From an uncultured Anaerococcus sp. (lineage in GTDB: Bacteria; Bacillota; Clostridia; Tissierellales; Peptoniphilaceae), in assembly GCA_900551095.1 (NCBI GenBank), contig URUJ01000023.1, positions 1 through 5,672 of the forward strand: a DNA stretch of 5,672 nt, in the 5' to 3' direction. This document shows positions 1 to 5,672 of the stretch, piece by piece. Under the pieces are notes generated by a model that did no database searches, had not been told where the DNA came from, and worked only from the letters and a program-made list of their open reading frames with translations. Both the position numbers and the translations under genes were made by a program. Position 1 is the stretch's first letter. Every line of letters starts with the position of its first letter.

Positions 1-1
1 A

Positions 2-184
2 GAAAAACTAAACTCACACACAGAAATAATGATAAATAAACTATCAAGATACATGAAAAGTAGTGGCAAGACCTATCAAAACCACTATGCGACAATCTTA
101 AAATGGTATGAAGAAGACAAAGAAAAACTAAGACATCAAGGAGGGAATAAAAAAATGAACTATGATGTAGGAGAATATTTATAG
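2..184 (+). CDS. Phage replisome-organiser-like replication protein, C-terminal end (partial)
   Basis: This open frame enters from the left edge and stops at TAG (182-184), leaving 60 residues. It contains the stretch YMKSSGKTYQNHYATILKWY (about residues 17-36), followed by a short lysine-rich, glycine-containing tail ending in VGEYL. The S-S-G-K-x-Y-x-x-H-Y-x-T-I-x-x-W pattern is typical of the extreme C-terminus of phage replisome organisers and the DnaD-like replication proteins of Tn1549/CTn-type elements, where the region presumably helps recruit the helicase loader. The DNA-binding N-terminal domain lies outside the window. In related elements the next gene encodes a DnaC-like ATPase; here no such gene follows. 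Family assignment rests on recalled motif similarity; the frame and stop are seen directly. Confidence 0.75.
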   Translation, partial: EKLNSHTEIMINKLSRYMKSSGKTYQNHYATILKWYEEDKEKLRHQGGNKKMNYDVGEYL

Positions 185-276
185 ATAAAAAGAGGTGGAA
201 AAGCACTATTAAAGACTTTAAGTCTAAAAAGGTATAAAAGTATGCCAGAGATAATAAAAATATAAATATGACACTT
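185..276. other. Gene-free gap where a DnaC-like ATPase gene would be expected
   Basis: No reading frame of useful length crosses this stretch. An AGAGGTGG sequence (191-198) looks like a ribosome binding site, but no ATG, GTG or TTG follows at normal spacing; the codons downstream begin ACT ATT AAA and reach TAA at 235-237. One frame is open for about 17 codons (IDKKRWKSTIKDFKSKKV) and continues past that stop, which might be a decayed gene fragment, but I cannot recognise it. In Tn1549-like replication modules a helicase-loader-type ATPase usually sits at this position, so this is read, as inference, as a deletion scar. Confidence 0.35.
213..225. repeat. Short perfect palindrome AGACTT-T-AAGTCT
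   Basis: Two six-base arms are exact reverse complements around one central T, in an AT-rich gap. It could be a small operator or chance; nothing nearby decides between these. Confidence 0.3.
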
Positions 277-316
277 AAAAGGCGATTAGAAAATTAAAAA
301 TCTAATCGCCTTTTTT
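277..316 (+). terminator. Intrinsic terminator, 14-bp perfect stem
   Basis: Bases 277-290 (AAAAGGCGATTAGA) are the exact reverse complement of 301-314, with a 10-base A-rich loop (291-300) and a run of six T at 311-316 on the plus strand. The left arm starts with four A, so the minus strand also ends in a short T run and the structure could work weakly in both directions. It separates the replication-protein fragment from tnpW, implying that tnpW either has its own promoter or depends on read-through. Confidence 0.85.
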
Positions 317-342
317 ATTGAAACAAACAGGAGGAAAAATAT

Positions 343-528
343 ATGCACGAAAATAAAAATGAACAGAATACAGGAACAAAAACTATAAAGAAAATTGGCA
401 AAGCAGCTTATGAGGTTGTTGTTCACTTTAATGAAAATGCGACGGAAACAATGCAAGACAAATTAAAACGCATAATTCTTAGAGAAATGGAGAGAGAAAA
501 ACATCAAAAAGTCGATAAAAATGATTAG
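343..528 (+). CDS. tnpW: TnpW family transposon-encoded protein
   Basis: A 61-residue protein matching the TnpW family (Pfam PF14202 as I recall it), small proteins carried by Tn1549/CTn-type conjugative transposons. The diagnostic core is K-x-I-G-K-A-A-Y-E-V-V-V-H-F-N-E-N-A-T-E-T-M-x-D-K-L at about residues 17-41, followed by a charged helix (RIILREMEREK). A short lysine/asparagine-rich N-terminus precedes it. There is no signal peptide or membrane segment. The ATG at 343 is supported by AGGAGG at 329-334 with eight bases of spacing. The biochemical role of TnpW is unknown; it is used mainly as a marker of this ICE class. It follows a strong terminator and is followed after only 11 bases by the broken end of a virD4 gene, so its normal downstream partner is gone. 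The protein itself appears complete. Confidence 0.85.
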   Translation: MHENKNEQNTGTKTIKKIGKAAYEVVVHFNENATETMQDKLKRIILREMEREKHQKVDKND

Positions 529-539
529 AAAGTCCTTGA

Positions 540-1355
540 CAAGTTGTTACAGGAAAAACTGCCAAGTCAATTCTAATATCTTGTGGAGCAAGGCTTGCAC
601 CTTTTGATATAAGAGAGCTTAGAGAGTTAATGAGCGAAGATGAACTAGAGCTTGATAAAATTGGAGATAGAAAAACTGCCTTGTTTGTAATAATATCAGA
701 TACTGATGATACCTTTAACTTTGTAGTCTCAATAATGTATTCTCAATTATTTAATCTACTATGTGATAAGGCAGATGATGTGTATGGTGGAAGACTTCCA
801 GTTCATGTTAGGTGTCTACTTGATGAGTTTGCAAATATTGGCTTAATTCCTAAATTTGAGAAACTAATAGCTACAATTCGTTCAAGAGAAATATCAGCAA
901 GTATAATTCTGCAAGCACAATCTCAATTAAAAGCAATCTATAAAGACCATGCAGATACAATAGTTGGTAACTGTGACTCTACACTCTTTTTAGGAGGAAA
1001 AGAAAAAACAACAGTAAAAGAGTTATCAGAAACCTTAGGAAAAGAAACCATAGACCTATATAACACATCAGAAACAAGATCGAATCAAAAATCTTTTGGT
1101 CTAAATTATCAAAAAACTGGGAAGGAACTTATGAGTCAAGATGAAATAACTGTAATGGATGGTGGTAAGTGTATATACCAGCTAAGAGGAGTAAGACCTT
1201 TCTTATCTGATAAATTTGATATTACAAAGCATAAGAATTACAAGTTGTTGGAAGATTATGATAAGAAAAACTTGTTTGATGTTGAAGAGTATCTAACAAA
1301 TAGAGATAAGGTGAAGTTAAAATCAAGCTATAAAATAAATAGGTTAAACATATAA
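540..1355 (+). pseudogene. virD4: VirD4/TraG-type conjugative coupling protein, C-terminal fragment
   Basis: The frame opens after TGA (537-539) and runs 271 codons to TAA. It starts QVVTGKTAKSILISCGARLA and includes the Walker B/DEFAN segment CLLDEFANIG (793-855), then QAQSQLKAIY, the sensor-like NCDSTLFLGG and C-terminal GVRPFLSDKFDITKH. These are hallmarks of CD1115-family VirD4-like ATPases of Tn1549/CTn elements, which couple the relaxase-DNA complex to the conjugation pore at the inner membrane. Family members are about 600 residues. Here the membrane segments and the Walker A half are missing, and no start with a good ribosome binding site exists; the first ATG (630) has only a weak AGAG upstream. 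The fragment cannot be a working coupling ATPase. The remaining sequence has no internal stop, so the truncation may be recent. The tnpW stop lies 11 bases upstream, marking a deletion junction. Confidence 0.85.
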
Positions 1356-1509
1356 ATAGAAATTTAGAAACACAAAAACGTGGCAACGATTGCACAAATG
1401 GCTTATATATGATAAGATAATGATATATTATGATGACTTTGCTGATTATTCTTATAGACATCATTTTATGATTATTATCATTATTAAGTAAATCTGGTCA
1501 AACACATAG

Positions 1510-1538
1510 GGTGGGGCTATTTGCCACGCCTTATTTTG
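1510..1538 (+). terminator. GC-rich hairpin, possible terminator after virD4
   Basis: GGTGGGGC (1510-1517) pairs with GCCACGCC (1523-1530) over eight positions, with one G-U pair and one G-A mismatch and a TATTT loop. TTATTTTG follows. This is the only GC-rich patch in the interval. It could terminate virD4 transcription or, as inference, be an attenuator between virD4 and the next element gene. The T tract is interrupted, so termination may be weak. Confidence 0.45.
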
Positions 1539-1551
1539 TATATTTATTTAG

Positions 1552-1563
1552 AGAAAGGGCGTA
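1552..1563 (+). promoter_or_regulatory. Ribosome binding site that sets the permease start at 1568
   Basis: AGAAAGGGCGTA precedes ATG 1568 at normal spacing. A closely similar GGGCGTA element (3515-3521) precedes the ATPase start at 3525. The site supports 1568 as the original permease start even though that ATG is out of frame with the long reading frame. Confidence 0.55.
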
Positions 1564-1567
1564 GGTT

Positions 1568-3522
1568 ATGAAAAAATTTTAAAAATTTTTATTTTTCTTG
1601 AAATAATACTCTTCGCATATATTTTTAATACATCTATTTACAACATTTACGAAAAAAATAATATTTCTTCCGAGAATTTGAAGGGGTATGTTTTAGAAGA
1701 AACGTCTCCAGAAATTCTCGACAAATTTTATACAATATTTACAGAAGAATATTCTCAAAACAAATTAGAACTTATTAACAATACGCTCACTTCTACAGAT
1801 AAATCCGTTTATGATTTATATTGCTATCCATTAAATGAGTTTGTACAAAAGCAACCTATATCTCAGTCTATTTTTCTTCAATATCACGAATTGCAAAAGG
1901 AAGATTTTTTAGATAGTGTTGGTGTATTCTATACGGACTTACGAGCCGATGAAATAAAAGAGATAGCGTCTCAACTGTCAGTTGCAATAAGCGATTTTGA
2001 AAATGAAGCTATTCCGTATAGTATGGTATTAAAATTTAATCTTTTTAATTTTGTAATCTTGTATATTGTGCTTCAAATAATATACTGTATTTATACATCT
2101 TATAGTTTGAAAAAAATAGGTATTAAAAAAAGCATGGGCTTTTCTACTGTGCATATTTTAAAAGAGCAAATTACTAGCATAATAAAATATTTTGTTGTAA
2201 TATGCTCAGCATTAATTTGCTTGCTAAATTTGTATTACGCATTAACAAACCGATTTGAATTTTCTTATTTGGCAACAAGTTTACTTTTCTTTACTATTAT
2301 TTTAGCTATAAATATAATTTGTGTTTTAATTACAAGTATTTTAATTAAATTTGTTTCTTTGGAAGCAATGATAAAAAATAAGACTTTAAATAGTGGCGTA
2401 AACATAATAGTTCAGGCTGTAAAAATAGTTTTTTCAGTAATAATCACGATTACTATCATTTCATTGTTAAATCAAGGAAACTCATTTAAACAAAGCCAAC
2501 AAGCTGTTTTAGATTATAAGTATCTGGATGGATATTATACCGCTAATGGTTTTAATTCATCAGAATATGATTATGCGTTAGCAAACAAAGACATATTAGA
2601 AAGTTATTCTGAACAAACATTAGAAATGTACAATCATAACCATTCGTTACTTTGTGATTTTAGTAAGAGCAGTGCTTTACAGACATCACGCCCCTATTAT
2701 GAACAACAGCTTGTTATAGCAAATAGAAATTATCTGAGTGAATTCTCAAATATCAGGCTCAATGGAAAACCATTGGGAGAGGATATATTTAATGAGCCAA
2801 CAGTATTAGTTCCTCATAAATATAAGAGTGATGAAAATTCTATTAAAGAATATATTAAGCAAGAATATTTCCGATTGATGAACTACGATCAATTTTATAA
2901 AATACCGAGAGAAGAAAAATCTATTGATAAATTTAATGTTGTCTATATAGATGATGATTCTACGGTAAAAGTTAATACAGAAAATGGTTTTTCAGACATG
3001 ACTGACCCAATTATCATTGCTGATACGGGCGATTTTGGAGGACTTTACTATTTGGATTCTTTAAATAGAAGATGTCTATTTTTTCAAATGGAGTCAAGAG
3101 AAGAATTTTCTTCTCTTTTAGCAGAATATAATTTCGAGCAATTAGTTACAGCCGGAACATTACTTACACCTTATTTAATGCAACTTGAAAATGTAAAATT
3201 TGTTCTTAAAACGCTCACTATGTTTACGATTGTCTTTATAGTGTCATTACTGTTTATTTTGTATATTTCAAACTATGTAGACATTTTTGTAAATCGAAAG
3301 AGATATGCAGCAAAAGAGATTTTAGGATTTTCTCATTTTAGAACACTGAAAAATCGTTATATTTTTTGGGGTATCGAATTAATTATATCGGGCGTATTAA
3401 CTGTTATAAATTATTATTTTGCTTGTCTTTTTGCGATTATACTTATTGACTATATATTCTGCGAATTGCTTTATAGAGTTTATATCTTAAACGCTTTATA
3501 TGAGATTGAAAAGGGGGCGTAA
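1568..3522 (+). pseudogene. Lactococcin 972-type bacteriocin-associated permease (DUF1430-like), frameshifted at its start
   Basis: The long frame (TTG 1678 to TAA 3522, 614 codons) is open upstream to 1552 but has no ATG, GTG or other good start there, and 1678 has no ribosome binding site. ATG 1568 has one, but its frame stops at codon 5. Adding one base to the A run at 1571-1576 joins them into 651 residues starting MKKILKIFIFLEIILFAYIF, an uncleaved signal-anchor helix. In that numbering further membrane helices fall near 157-180, 207-227, 235-261, 280-302, 545-569 and one or two at 597-637; a large outside domain spans about 305-540. After the second and the sixth helix come FtsX/MacB-like coupling segments, IGIKKSMGFS and AAKEILGFS, which would contact the ATPase. 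Length and topology fit the putative seven-helix immunity protein family (TIGR01654) paired with a dedicated ATPase. The gene is either inactivated, phase-variable by A-tract slippage, or carries a sequencing error; the intact remainder favours the last two or a very recent mutation. Confidence 0.75.
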
Positions 3523-3524
3523 GT

Positions 3525-4175
3525 ATGTCATTGATTACATTGAAGAATATCAAAAAAGAATATGGAAAAAATCAGGTTCTATTTGAAAATTTATATTTAG
3601 AAATAGAAAAGGGCGAGTTTGTGGGACTTGTAGGCAAAAGTGGTGCAGGTAAAACGACACTTTTAAATATAATTGGATTGATTACTGATATATCTGAGGG
3701 AACAATCACTATTGATAGTCATCAAAATTTGTCCGTAAACAGCAAAAATGCTATGATTTTGAGGAGATATACTATAGGATATCTGTTTCAAAATTATGGA
3801 CTAATAGAAGATGAAAGCGTATTATGGAATTTAAAATTAGCTCTTGAATATAAAAAAATGAAAAAGAAAGAAAAGCTGAAAATAATCAATAAGTATTTGA
3901 AGCAATTTGAGTTAGTTGATATGCTTAACAAAAAAGTATATCAGTTAAGCGGTGGAGAGCAGCAGCGAATTGCAATTATTAAATTAATTTTGCAAGGAAG
4001 CCAGATCATATTAGCTGATGAACCAACTTCTGGACTTGATAAAGAGAACGAAATGATAGTGATGGAACTTCTGAAAGAATTGAATGAAAAGGGAATTACT
4101 ATAATCATGGTAACTCACAACATGAATTTGTGCAATTACTTTTCCAGAGTTATAAATGTAGAAAATTTTAGATAG
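3525..4175 (+). CDS. ABC transporter ATP-binding protein, lactococcin 972 export/immunity type
   Basis: A complete 216-residue ATPase that energises the permease encoded just upstream; the gap is two bases. Seen motifs, in order: Walker A GKSGAGKT (37-44), Q-loop FQN (Q89), signature LSGGEQQR (141-148), Walker B IILADEP (161-167) with D165 and catalytic E166, D-loop SGLD (169-172) and H-loop H198 in VTHN. All catalytic residues are intact. The short length without extra domains, the MacB/LolD-like order and the DUF1430-like partner match the putative bacteriocin-export ATPase family of the lactococcin 972 group (TIGR03608). It is cytoplasmic and membrane-associated through the permease. ATG 3525 follows a GGGGGCG ribosome binding site (3513-3519) lying inside the permease's last codons, implying translational coupling. 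If the permease is not made, this ATPase has no visible partner. Substrate (bacteriocin, other antimicrobial peptide or lipid) cannot be told from sequence. Confidence 0.9.
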   Translation: MSLITLKNIKKEYGKNQVLFENLYLEIEKGEFVGLVGKSGAGKTTLLNIIGLITDISEGTITIDSHQNLSVNSKNAMILRRYTIGYLFQNYGLIEDESVLWNLKLALEYKKMKKKEKLKIINKYLKQFELVDMLNKKVYQLSGGEQQRIAIIKLILQGSQIILADEPTSGLDKENEMIVMELLKELNEKGITIIMVTHNMNLCNYFSRVINVENFR

Positions 4176-4183
4176 TTTGTTAG

Positions 4184-4230
4184 AGGGAGACACACGGTTT
4201 CATCATACGTGCAATCTCCCTATATTTTTT
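4184..4230 (+). terminator. Intrinsic terminator closing the ABC operon
   Basis: AGGGAGA (4184-4190) pairs exactly with TCTCCCT (4215-4221); an inner CACG/CGTG pair (4193-4196, 4208-4211) could extend the stem. ATA and six T follow (4225-4230). It begins eight bases after the ATPase stop and separates the transporter from the downstream genes. Confidence 0.85.
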
Positions 4231-4242
4231 CGTCATATCAAG

Positions 4243-4280
4243 AATCATATTCAATCATAGTAAATTAGTAGGTTAATCAT
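4243..4280. repeat. Three AATCAT direct repeats upstream of the acidic gene
   Basis: AATCAT occurs at 4243-4248, 4253-4258 and 4275-4280, with starts 10 and 22 bases apart, close to one and two helical turns. This phasing could suit a regulator binding one DNA face ahead of the gene at 4303, but the motif is short and AT-rich, so chance is a serious alternative. Confidence 0.25.
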
Positions 4281-4302
4281 TTGAGTTTATGGAGAAAGCA
4301 AA

Positions 4303-4578
4303 ATGTGTGAAAATAGAAAATTATCTTTAATTATATTAAATATAAACGGTGAGCACTTTATTTTGGAAAGTGATACAGAACTCACAATGGATAAGAAAAA
4401 TTATATTGAAGCAATATGTGAGACAATGTACGATGAAAGCAATGAATGGTATGAAGATATATATGATATGTCCCCATATGATATAGCTGAATTATTTGAA
4501 AAAACAGTAAAAGAAGAAATAGGAATAACTGTTACATTTAAAGCGATAGACCTTGAAGTATCTATTTTAGAAGACTAG
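4303..4578 (+). CDS. Small, strongly acidic protein of unknown function
   Basis: I do not recognise a family for this 91-residue protein. It has about 23 Asp/Glu against 7 Lys/Arg, giving a net charge near -16, with no signal peptide, membrane helix or cysteine pair motif. The N-terminal part (LSLIILNINGEHFILES, residues 7-23) looks like two beta strands. The middle is helical and aromatic-acidic (YIEAICETMYDESNEWYEDIYDMSPYDIAELFEK, roughly 34-67), and a final beta-rich segment (IGITVTFKAIDLEVSI) follows. ATG 4303 has a modest GGAG at 4291-4294, eight bases away. A transporter terminator lies upstream and 111 bases separate it from the next gene, so it is probably its own unit. Small acidic alpha/beta proteins on mobile DNA include immunity proteins and DNA mimics, but nothing here proves either. 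Confidence 0.7.
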   Translation: MCENRKLSLIILNINGEHFILESDTELTMDKKNYIEAICETMYDESNEWYEDIYDMSPYDIAELFEKTVKEEIGITVTFKAIDLEVSILED

Positions 4579-4592
4579 AAATAAGGTAACTG

Positions 4593-4609
4593 ATTTAAAT
4601 AATTTAAAT
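4593..4609. repeat. Tandem ATTTAAAT palindromes
   Basis: The self-complementary octamer ATTTAAAT occurs twice, at 4593-4600 and 4602-4609, one base apart, in the gap before the NTF2-like gene. It is directly followed by TTGAAA (4609-4614), which could be a -35 element, but no well-spaced -10 box is clear. Operator function is possible but unproven. Confidence 0.25.
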
Positions 4610-4689
4610 TGAAAAAGTAAGTTTTATTGAGAAAATATAAGCATGATTTTAAGCAGATGATAAAAGTCTTATAGAGGTGATTTTAAATT

Positions 4690-5058
4690 ATGGATATAAA
4701 TAGATTTTTCAAAACAGTTTTATCACAAAATGTAGAAGATCTTATGAAATATTTTCAAAGAAATGCTATAATAAAATGGCATTGCACAAATGAGGTATTT
4801 ACCTTAGATGAGTATATAAAAGCAAATTGTGAATATCCAGGAAACTGGAATGGAGAAATAGAACGAATCGAAGAAAATGCAAATACTATTATTCTGGCTT
4901 GCCGAGTCTTTCCAAGAGATAATAGTGAGTCTTTTCATGTAGTAAGCTTTATCCATCTTGAAGATGATTTGATCATTGAAATGGATGAATATTGGTCTGA
5001 TGATGGATTAGCACCAGAATGGCGTAAGAAAATGAAAATTGGGAAAAGAATTAGGTAA
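4690..5058 (+). CDS. SnoaL-like / nuclear transport factor 2 (NTF2) fold protein
   Basis: A 122-residue soluble protein with the NTF2/SnoaL layout: an N-terminal helix (NRFFKTVLSQNVEDLMKYF, residues 4-22), an early strand with IIKWHCTNEVFTLDEYIKANCEYPGNW (27-53), then a curved beta sheet ending in the conserved-looking DLIIEMDEYWSDDGLAPEWRKK (92-113). NTF2-like domains form a cone-shaped pocket used by some members for catalysis on small molecules and by others only for binding; no catalytic residues can be assigned here. ATG 4690 follows AGAGGTGA (4674-4681) at eight bases. It is followed after 22 bases by a SAP-domain gene, so the two are probably co-transcribed. Family assignment is from recalled similarity of the EYWSDDGLAPEWR segment to proteins annotated as nuclear transport factor 2 family in Firmicutes; substrate and role unknown. 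Confidence 0.75.
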   Translation: MDINRFFKTVLSQNVEDLMKYFQRNAIIKWHCTNEVFTLDEYIKANCEYPGNWNGEIERIEENANTIILACRVFPRDNSESFHVVSFIHLEDDLIIEMDEYWSDDGLAPEWRKKMKIGKRIR

Positions 5059-5080
5059 ATTAGTTTAAGGAGATAAAATA

Positions 5081-5672
5081 TTGATAGAAAGTAGACCTGA
5101 GTTTGATAAAATAACATCGTTTGATGAGTTTAATAAATACTATTGGTATCATGAAGAACTTTCACAGATATGCAAGTCATTAGGATTAGAATACAGAGGT
5201 ACAAAACAGGAACTCAATTATATTATTGAGCAGTACTTTAAGGGTGATTTGATTAAAAAGTCATCAATAAAAAATGAAAAGAAACAAGTAGAAACTATTA
5301 CCTTAGATACTCCATTACTTGAATGCGGGTTCTCCTTTAACACACATTTCAGAGAGTATTTCTCAATTTTAACAGATGTTTCGTCATTTAAATTTACTGC
5401 TGATATGGCTACTGCTTGGAGAAAAGTAAAAAGAGAAAATGATTTGAGTTTTACAATTCAAGATATGCTAAAAGTTTATTATGGGAAATCAAATTATGCT
5501 AAGTATGACAATTCGGCTTGTCAATGGAATAAATTTTTAAAGGATTTCTGTGCAGACGAAAATAGTTACAACTACTCGAATAAATTAAAAGTAGCCTCCA
5601 TTCTTTGGAAAGAAGTTAGAGATTCAAAAAACAAAAAAGTTTATTCACGAGAACTTATAAAAAAATATGAGG
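5081..5672 (+). CDS. SAP domain-containing protein, N-terminal part (partial, TTG start)
   Basis: An open frame of 197 codons that leaves the window at the right edge. The TTG at 5081 is chosen because AGGAGA (5068-5073) precedes it at seven bases, an in-frame TAA lies at 5066-5068, and the next in-frame ATG (5405) would remove the conserved N-terminus. Residues about 22-55 (YWYHEELSQICKSLGLEYRGTKQELNYIIEQYF) form a SAP/HeH-like helix-extension-helix with the typical L-C-K-x-L-G-L-x-x-x-G-T-K-x-E-L pattern, a small nucleic-acid-binding motif. The rest (ETITLDTPLLECGFSFNTHFREYFSIL, ADMATAWRKVK, ACQWNKFLKDFC) resembles Firmicute proteins annotated as SAP domain-containing, with a DUF6434-type region as I recall. 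It probably acts on DNA or RNA in the cytoplasm. It sits 22 bases after the NTF2-like gene, so the pair is likely one operon. Function unknown. Confidence 0.8.
   Translation, partial: MIESRPEFDKITSFDEFNKYYWYHEELSQICKSLGLEYRGTKQELNYIIEQYFKGDLIKKSSIKNEKKQVETITLDTPLLECGFSFNTHFREYFSILTDVSSFKFTADMATAWRKVKRENDLSFTIQDMLKVYYGKSNYAKYDNSACQWNKFLKDFCADENSYNYSNKLKVASILWKEVRDSKNKKVYSRELIKKYE

Larger units (their letters stand above)
1356..1567. other. Non-coding interval between the virD4 remnant and the ABC transporter
   Basis: No bacteriocin-like or other convincing gene is present in any frame on the plus strand. The longest ATG frame (1420-1491, 23 codons, ending in five Ile and Lys) has no ribosome binding site. 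A hairpin lies at 1510-1530, and an 8-base inverted repeat CGTGGCAA/TTGCCACG joins 1379-1386 to 1521-1528. I see no promoter that I would defend. Confidence 0.5.

Noticed and set aside
536..564. TTGACA at 536-541 as a -35 promoter box driving the virD4 fragment
   Set aside because: No TATAAT-like hexamer occurs 16-18 bases downstream, and the match lies in the region around the deletion junction.
1222..1464. Minus-strand 80-codon frame rich in Leu, Ile and Tyr
   Set aside because: It overlaps the clear virD4 C-terminus antisense, has no ribosome binding site, and its composition is what AT-rich complementary sequence gives.
1420..1491. 23-codon plus-strand frame ending in five Ile and Lys, considered as a peptide pheromone or bacteriocin precursor
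   Set aside because: No ribosome binding site, no leader/cleavage motif, no Gly-Gly or lactococcin 972-like signal; low-complexity AT sequence explains it.
1678..1680. TTG 1678 as the true permease start
   Set aside because: No ribosome binding site precedes it, and it would remove the signal-anchor helix that is clearly encoded in frame upstream.
4011..4193. Minus-strand 60-codon frame
   Set aside because: Antisense to the Walker B to C-terminal part of the ABC ATPase; a shadow frame.
4215..4302. Possible ICE attachment site or insertion-sequence end after the transporter
   Set aside because: No integrase, no terminal inverted repeats and no target duplication can be seen in the window; the hairpin is fully explained as a terminator.
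4935..5117. Minus-strand 60-codon frame
   Set aside because: Antisense across the end of the NTF2-like gene and the start of the SAP gene, both of which have good evidence.

Overview
The window is AT-rich DNA with Shine-Dalgarno-led genes, typical of a low-GC Firmicute (Clostridia such as Peptostreptococcaceae or Peptoniphilaceae, or a streptococcus/enterococcus carrying a clostridial-type element). The left quarter is recognisable as the replication/mobilisation core of a Tn1549/CTn-type integrative conjugative element (ICE). No taxonomic marker gene is present, so the host assignment is inference.

Layout. Positions 2-184: the C-terminal end of a phage replisome-organiser-like protein, cut by the window edge. 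Positions 185-342: no intact gene; a short palindrome, an orphan ribosome binding site and a 14-bp-stem terminator. Positions 343-528: a small TnpW-family gene. Positions 540-1355: the C-terminal part of a VirD4/TraG-type conjugative coupling protein with no N-terminal half or Walker A motif, joined directly to the tnpW stop. The ATPase (DnaC-like) and PcfB/DUF3801 genes expected in this module are also absent, so the ICE core looks like a deletion-scarred remnant. Positions 1356-1567: non-coding, with a GC-rich hairpin.

Positions 1568-4175: a two-gene ABC transporter of the lactococcin 972 export/immunity type, made of a seven- or eight-helix DUF1430-like permease and a compact ATPase, closed by a terminator at 4184-4230. 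The permease is probably broken at its start. The ATG with a good ribosome binding site at 1568 is out of frame with the main reading frame by one base, at a run of six A. Adding one A restores a signal-anchor N-terminus and a 651-residue protein. No bacteriocin precursor lies beside the pair.

Positions 4303-5672: three further genes that look like accessory cargo or the flanking chromosome: a very acidic 91-residue protein of unknown function, a SnoaL/NTF2-like protein, and, 22 bases later, a SAP-domain protein that starts at TTG and runs off the right edge. The last two are probably one operon.

The permease and ATPase would act together in the membrane. I see no convincing new multi-gene system. 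The points most worth checking are the homopolymer frameshift in the permease, the orphan bacteriocin-type transporter sitting in a decayed ICE backbone, and the tnpW-virD4 deletion junction.
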